A stretch of 26,691 bases of DNA, from NCBI GenBank assembly GCA_036490955.1, contig DASXCX010000129.1, positions 1 to 26,691 on the forward strand. The letters run 5' to 3'. A model generated the notes under the pieces. It saw only the letters and a list, made by a program, of their open reading frames with translations. It was not told the DNA's origin and did no database searches. This document shows positions 23,602-26,691 of this stretch, piece by piece. The DNA comes from CAIKMD01 sp036490955. Lineage in GTDB: Bacteria > Pseudomonadota > Alphaproteobacteria > ATCC43930 > CGMCC-115725. Both the position numbers and the translations under genes were made by a program. Each line of letters begins with the position of its first letter. Within the stretch, counting starts at the first letter, position 1.

Positions 23602-24159
23602 CTAGCCGCGGCGGGGACCACTGCCGGGGTGATGGCCACGGAAGCCGTGGCCGAAATGCGGCGTCGCGAGATCGTCGGCGACCTTCTTCTGATCGGCCGA
23701 CAAGCTCGCATAGAGCGGCCGGAAGGCGGCGAGATAAGCTTGCTGCTGTTGATCGCGCATCTGCGCCATCTTCGCGCGTTGCTCGATGCGATCGATCGCG
23801 CTCACACTCTGACCTTGTCCGCGCTGGCCGCGCATGTCCTGGAAGGACTTCTGCGTTGCAGCCGCGTTGCTGCGGATCGTTTGCGCATATTGATTGAAAG
23901 CAGCTTCCTGCGCCGACGTGATTTTGAGCTTCGCCTTCACGAAGGCGATACGCGCTTCGGCGTTCGCGGTGAAATCGAAGCGGCGATGCTCACCGCGTTG
24001 GCCTTGCATCTGCTGTCGGTCGCGATGCTGAGTCTGTTGCGGTGCTTGCGTGGTGGCGGCCGGCGCTTGAGCCGGCGCTTGCGCGTATCCTGAAGTGCAA
24101 GCCGCGGTCGCACCAAGAGCCAGTGCGAGCGCAGCGGGAAGGATGATTGGCTTTTTCAC
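23602..24159 (-). CDS. Spy/CpxP-like periplasmic protein (LTXXQ family)
   Basis: This is a 185-residue exported protein resembling the Spy/CpxP periplasmic chaperone family. It begins with GTG at 24159 behind AGGAG (about 7 nt spacing). The signal peptide is MKKPIILPAALALALGATA. A cysteine in TAACTSG might be a non-standard lipobox, otherwise signal peptidase I would cut near GYAQA. A Gln/Ala/Arg-rich linker is followed by helices with KAKLKITSAQEAAFNQYAQTIR and a second copy of the family motif in PLYASLSADQKKVADDL, then a His/Gly/Arg-rich tail. It is convergent with maeB. A stress-induced envelope role is inferred from the family. Confidence 0.8.
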   Translation of the reverse strand: MKKPIILPAALALALGATAACTSGYAQAPAQAPAATTQAPQQTQHRDRQQMQGQRGEHRRFDFTANAEARIAFVKAKLKITSAQEAAFNQYAQTIRSNAAATQKSFQDMRGQRGQGQSVSAIDRIEQRAKMAQMRDQQQQAYLAAFRPLYASLSADQKKVADDLATPHFGHGFRGHHPGSGPRRG

Positions 24160-24181
24160 GGATGTCTCCTGGGATAGATGA

Positions 24182-24199
24182 AAGCCCGCATCTGGGCTT
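24182..24199 (-). repeat. Short hairpin in the 5' leader of the Spy-like gene
   Basis: AAGCCC and GGGCTT form a perfect 6-bp stem with a 6-nt loop, about 23 nt upstream of the GTG start at 24159. It could shape the leader RNA or be chance. The surrounding 24160-24344 stretch holds no gene I can support. Confidence 0.3.
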
Positions 24200-24344
24200 G
24201 CTTCGTTCTAGGCCCGGCGGCCGATACGCATCCCTTGAGCCTCATGGAGCACGGGTTAAATCCTGGTAATGACGCAGCTTGGTTCGATACACGCTGCTCC
24301 CGTTTTTGTGGCGTCTCAAGGGTTAATCGTCTCGCCCGAAAAAA

Positions 24345-24790
24345 TCACGCGCATCGATGATAAGCGCAGAGCGGTTGCTTGATAAACGAATATAGCGCGA
24401 CGGCCAACGCCGCGAAGATGAGCAACAGCACGTTACCATTCGAGCCCGCGATGCTTCGCTCTTGGACCGCGGCGCTTCGGCCATGGGTTCGGCGCGATCG
24501 AAACCGCTGGCGAGGCGCGTCTCGTAACGTGCGAGCACGACGTTCCTGGCAAGCGCGTCGGCAACAGGCTGCAGCCGCTCGATCGTGATTTCTTCATGAG
24601 CATCATGCCGGTGAAGATCGATCTGCTCGTCGAGATTCGGCCGCACGTCGACCCGCAGCTCTTCGCTCTCGCGCGGCTCGATGGGCTCACCAACGACCGG
24701 TGCGAGCCGATCGAGCAATGCGATTTCGGATTCGTGCGAGAGGTTCGTCAGAACAACGATGACACGCGCTTTCGCTGCGTCTCGGCCCAT
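24345..24790 (-). pseudogene. Degenerate RMD1/DUF155-family gene remnant
   Basis: Read on the - strand, the first ~105 codons give ALLDRLAPVVGEPIEP and then ERLQPVADALARNVVLARYE and FDRAEPMAE. This matches, from memory, the middle of RMD1/DUF155 proteins (ERL-x-VADVLA...FDRIEPLA). After about 24480 that frame stops making sense. A second frame gives KHRGLEW followed at once by a stop, which resembles the family's pre-anchor LEW. A third frame then gives VLLLIFAALAVALYSFIKQ, a membrane anchor like the family's C-terminus, ending at the stop 24345-24347. So the N-terminal part and a large internal block are missing and two frameshifts are present. The remnant begins 6 nt after the toxin stop. 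The family assignment is recalled, not computed. Confidence 0.6.
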
Positions 24791-24796
24791 CCGGCG

Positions 24797-25177
24797 TCAG
24801 TCGTTGGTCTGGCGTCCCGTCGCCGGTCCTACCGCGCTCGCGATGTTGCGCGCGACGGCGGCGCGCTCCGCGGGTCGCAACAGCACGCCGATCTTTTGTG
24901 CATCGCTTGCGGCGATGGTCGCGATCTTTGCGCAACGCACCACCGACGGAAACGGCAAACCCGCGCTGCGCAGATCCGTGATGGGCACATCCGCCGGCCA
25001 GGATGCGTTATTGGCGCTCGTGATCATCGCGATCCACACGAGGCCATGCGCCGATTCAAGCCGGCCGCCGGCGATCACCAAGACGGGGCGATATTCGAAG
25101 GCCGGCCGCGCATGATAGGGGAACGGGATCCTGAGGATGTCCCAAGGCTCAAAGGCCGGCATAGGCGTGCCGGTCAT
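24797..25177 (-). CDS. PemK/MazF-type toxin of a type II toxin-antitoxin pair
   Basis: This is a ~126-residue protein of the PemK/MazF fold, whose members are usually ribosome-dependent or free mRNA endonucleases. Family features visible are the N-terminal FEPWDILRIPFPY, YRPVLVIAGG, WIAMITSANNASWPADVPI, and GLPFPSVVRCAKIATI. The start is uncertain: the ATG at 25177 (after GGGG, about 8 nt) overlaps the antitoxin by 29 nt, while an ATG at 25162 would give a 121-residue protein starting MPAFEPWDIL. It lies downstream of and overlaps an AbrB-type antitoxin gene, the standard order. Toxicity is inferred from family membership. Confidence 0.85.
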   Translation of the reverse strand: MTGTPMPAFEPWDILRIPFPYHARPAFEYRPVLVIAGGRLESAHGLVWIAMITSANNASWPADVPITDLRSAGLPFPSVVRCAKIATIAASDAQKIGVLLRPAERAAVARNIASAVGPATGRQTND

Positions 25178-25364
25178 TCTCTGAGCCCCATTCATCGAAT
25201 GCGGCTGTCGGGCTATCCGCGATTGCCGTGGTCGCTTTGGTCATGACCACGTGATCGCCTTCGATCGCGTAGACGATCGTGTCACCGACGCCGAGTTTCA
25301 GCGCGGCACGAACCGAGCGCGGCACCGTCGTTTGTGCCTTGCTGGTGATCTTACTGACGATCAA
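25149..25364 (-). CDS. AbrB/MazE-type antitoxin
   Basis: This is a 71-residue antitoxin beginning at a TTG (25364) with GGGGG six bases upstream. Residues 1-45 form the swapped-hairpin AbrB/SpoVT DNA-binding domain (SKITSKAQTTVPRSVRAAL, LGVGDTIVYAIEGDHVVM). The acidic/aromatic tail AFDEWGSENDRHAYAGL is the typical toxin-binding end in this family. It overlaps the toxin gene start. Such antitoxins usually repress their own operon by binding palindromes, and the upstream 127-bp gap contains three inverted repeats. The TTG start is chosen because upstream in-frame codons do not look like protein. Confidence 0.85.
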   Translation of the reverse strand: MIVSKITSKAQTTVPRSVRAALKLGVGDTIVYAIEGDHVVMTKATTAIADSPTAAFDEWGSENDRHAYAGL

Positions 25365-25378
25365 AATCTGCCCCCGAC

Positions 25379-25407
25379 ATTCTATCGTTGGCGGGAACGT
25401 AAGGAAA
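25379..25407 (-). promoter_or_regulatory. Candidate promoter of the toxin-antitoxin operon
   Basis: On the - strand, TAGAAT (25379-25384) lies about 15 nt upstream of the antitoxin TTG. At 17 nt spacing the -35 position (25402-25407) reads TTTCCT, a weak box that lies within the inverted repeat at 25401-25413. A protein bound at that repeat would block this promoter. Confidence 0.4.
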
Positions 25408-25413
25408 ATCCTT
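25401..25413. repeat. Inverted repeat 1 in the antitoxin/DUF1489 intergenic region
   Basis: AAGGA and TCCTT are perfect 5-bp arms around AAA. The repeat overlaps the putative -35 of the toxin-antitoxin promoter. It is short enough to be chance by itself. Confidence 0.4.
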
Positions 25414-25417
25414 GAAA

Positions 25418-25443
25418 GGCGCAAGGGTTGGGCAACTTGCGCC
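25418..25443. repeat. Inverted repeat 2 in the antitoxin/DUF1489 intergenic region
   Basis: Perfect 8-bp arms GGCGCAAG (25418-25425) and CTTGCGCC (25436-25443) flank a 10-nt spacer that itself contains GTTG and part of CAAC. It could be an operator or fold in RNA. Confidence 0.6.
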
Positions 25444-25452
25444 GGATCGGGT

Positions 25453-25472
25453 GGTCGATCATATGATCGACC
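25453..25472. repeat. Perfect 20-bp palindrome upstream of the DUF1489 gene
   Basis: GGTCGATCAT followed by its exact reverse complement with no spacer. It contains two GATC sites and a central CATATG. A TATGAT (25462-25467) inside it could be the -10 box of the DUF1489 gene, so a protein bound here would control that gene. An operator for a dimeric regulator, for instance the adjacent AbrB-type antitoxin, is the simplest reading. Confidence 0.7.
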
Positions 25473-25491
25473 CGGTGATGGGAGATGGTTA

Positions 25492-25908
25492 ATGGCGCTG
25501 CATATGCTCAAAATCGCCGCCGGAGTAGGCGACCTGGCGGAGTTCAAAGAGCTCCAAAAAGAGCGCAAGAAGGAGCGCGGAGTCTATGCGTTCTATACCC
25601 GTAACATGCCGAAAAGACAGGAAGAAATCCTCGATGGCGGGTCGGTCTACTGGGTTGTCAAAGGCCAGATCCAAGCGCGCCAGAAGATCAAAGGCTTCCG
25701 GCCGATCGTCAATCGCCGGGGCCGTCCGGCAGTCCTTGTCAGCTTCGAGGCCAAGCTGACCCCGACCGATTGGCGGCCGCACCGGCCGTTCCGCGGCTGG
25801 CGCTACCTCGATCCAAAGGATGCGCCCAAGGACATGCCGAAAGGCGCAAAAACCAAGGGTTTGCCGCCGAAAATGGCGGCCGAGCTGCGCGAACTCGGGC
25901 TCCTCTAA
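25492..25908 (+). CDS. DUF1489 family protein
   Basis: This is a 138-residue conserved alphaproteobacterial protein of unknown function. The ATG at 25492 (MALHMLKIAAGVGDLAEF) has GGGAG (25480-25484) 7 nt upstream and matches the family's usual N-terminus. Other family-typical stretches are RNMPKRQEEILDGGSVYWVVKG, ARQKIKGFRP, VLVSFEAKLTPTDWRPHRPFRGWRYL and AAELRELGLL. I know of no established biochemical role; the YWVVKG and RPHRPFRGWRYL parts suggest a compact domain with many aromatic and basic residues. It is divergent from the toxin-antitoxin pair and points toward the rRNA operon. Confidence 0.87.
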   Translation: MALHMLKIAAGVGDLAEFKELQKERKKERGVYAFYTRNMPKRQEEILDGGSVYWVVKGQIQARQKIKGFRPIVNRRGRPAVLVSFEAKLTPTDWRPHRPFRGWRYLDPKDAPKDMPKGAKTKGLPPKMAAELRELGLL

Positions 25909-26077
25909 AAATTTGCTTCCCGGACTAGACAGGCCGGGATGCGGGTTTTATATTGCTTCTTCGGCCGCTTCACGAAGTGGCCTCCGCCAATGCATAGGCA
26001 TTTCTGCGCTGTGTGCGCTTGCAGCGGGCTTTTTTGCCGGCTGTAGCAAGCAGTGAAAAAATGCCGCCAAGTTTCGG
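25909..26077 (+). other. Gap between DUF1489 gene and rRNA promoter, with terminator-like fold
   Basis: I see no gene here. CGCTG (26007-26011) pairs with CAGCG (26022-26026) ahead of GGC and six T (26030-26035), which would be a modest intrinsic terminator. The same bases can instead join a longer hairpin at 26017-26051 (GCTTGC/GCAAGC outside, CAGC-GGC/GCC-GCTG inside) with the T run as its loop. Either could insulate the rRNA promoter from upstream transcription. A weaker CCCGG/CCGGG repeat lies near 25919-25938. Confidence 0.35.
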
Positions 26078-26106
26078 TTGACTTGGCAAAAGCGAGAGCC
26101 TAAAAG
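26078..26106 (+). promoter_or_regulatory. Ribosomal RNA operon promoter
   Basis: TTGACT (26078-26083) and TAAAAG (26101-26106) at 17 nt spacing are followed by a GC-rich discriminator (CGGCGCC), a combination typical of stringently controlled rRNA promoters. AGCGAG (26091-26096) and CTCGCT (26113-26118) form a 6-bp inverted repeat flanking the -10 box. Confidence 0.7.
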
Positions 26107-26129
26107 CGGCGCCTCGCTCGCAAGGGCGG

Positions 26130-26141
26130 TGCTCTTTGACA
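26130..26141 (+). promoter_or_regulatory. BoxA antitermination element
   Basis: TGCTCTTTGACA closely matches the rRNA BoxA consensus (TGCTCTTTAACA), the RNA site for NusB-S10 that makes RNA polymerase resist Rho-dependent termination. It lies 24 nt after the -10 box, in the usual leader position. Confidence 0.8.
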
Positions 26142-26210
26142 TTGTTGATAAGAGGAAGGGATGCGCGGGCGGCGGTGCCGTTTCGGTACTGTCAGTACGC
26201 GCATCACTAA

Positions 26211-26234
26211 GGAAATTGACTACTTGTCAATTCC
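26211..26234 (+). repeat. Inverted repeat in the rRNA leader
   Basis: ATTGAC/GTCAAT arms, extended by GGAA/TTCC with one bulged A, make a stem of about 10 bp with loop TACTT. It probably folds in the leader RNA. Upstream, ATGCGCG (26161-26167) can also pair with CGCGCAT (26198-26204), enclosing GTACT-GTC-AGTAC. Confidence 0.5.
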
Positions 26235-26268
26235 GAACCGATGCAAAACGTACGTAATGGTGCCAGGA

Positions 26269-26298
26269 CTTGTCTGTGGGTTTCTATTCACAGACGAG
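26269..26298 (+). repeat. Leader hairpin directly before mature 16S rRNA
   Basis: CTTGTCTGTG (26269-26278) pairs with CACAGACGAG (26289-26298), 10 bp with one G-T wobble and a 10-nt loop. It ends 2 nt before the predicted mature 5' end of 16S rRNA, so it could mark or occlude the processing site. Confidence 0.6.
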
Positions 26299-26300
26299 GC

Positions 26301-26691
<391 letters not shown>

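Noticed and set aside
24232..24322. CCCTTGAG and CTCAAGGG facing each other across 75 nt
   Set aside because: Eight-base arms this far apart are easily chance, and nothing between them looks mobile.
24596..25246. 216-codon + strand frame opposite the toxin and the RMD1 remnant
   Set aside because: The opposite strand carries recognisable PemK/MazF features and this frame does not.

Overview
The window looks like a high-GC alphaproteobacterial chromosome. The partial 16S rRNA at the right end has alphaproteobacterial signatures. The window also carries genes typical of that class: an ATP12-family F1-ATPase assembly chaperone, a DUF1489 protein, and an spc/alpha ribosomal operon that runs straight from secY-adk to rpsM without rpmJ. 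A Rhodospirillales-like lineage is possible, but I cannot fix the order by eye.

Left third (1-8600, all + strand): the end of the S10/spc/alpha ribosomal superoperon, in the order rplX(partial)-rplE-rpsN-rpsH-rplF-rplR-rpsE-rpmD-rplO-secY-adk-rpsM-rpsK-rpoA-rplQ. Most gaps are short. An internal promoter candidate sits on the adk stop codon, and an intrinsic terminator follows rplQ. rpsE has an Arg/Gly-rich N-terminal extension, and rpmD carries an unusually long Lys/Ala/Pro-rich N-terminal tail.

Middle (8594-18623, all - strand, read right to left): degP-type protease, rarA, a small secreted YXWGXW-repeat protein with its own promoter candidate, an RluC-type pseudouridine synthase, the ATP12 chaperone, propionyl-CoA carboxylase beta and alpha subunits, acylphosphatase and an LplT-like MFS transporter. 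Four of the junctions are 4-base stop/start overlaps or nearly so, suggesting translational coupling.

18749-24159: a large uncharacterised lipoprotein (+), lipB (-), tRNA-Leu(GAG) (+) followed 23 nt later by a malic enzyme of the MaeB type (+), and a Spy/CpxP-like periplasmic protein (-).

24345-25908: a small accessory patch. An AbrB/MazE-type antitoxin and a PemK/MazF-type toxin (- strand) end six bases before what I read as a decayed RMD1/DUF155-family gene. That remnant lacks its N-terminal part and an internal block, and its pieces lie in three different frames. A DUF1489 gene is divergent from the toxin-antitoxin pair. The 127-bp gap between them holds three inverted repeats, including a perfect 20-bp palindrome.

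Right end (25909-26691): a ribosomal RNA operon begins, with a strong promoter, a BoxA antitermination element, hairpins in the leader and the first ~390 nt of 16S rRNA.

I found no CRISPR array, insertion sequence or phage. The least explained material is the toxin-antitoxin/RMD1-remnant junction with its palindromic intergenic region, the extended L30, and the large lipoprotein. None of these amounts to a demonstrated new system.
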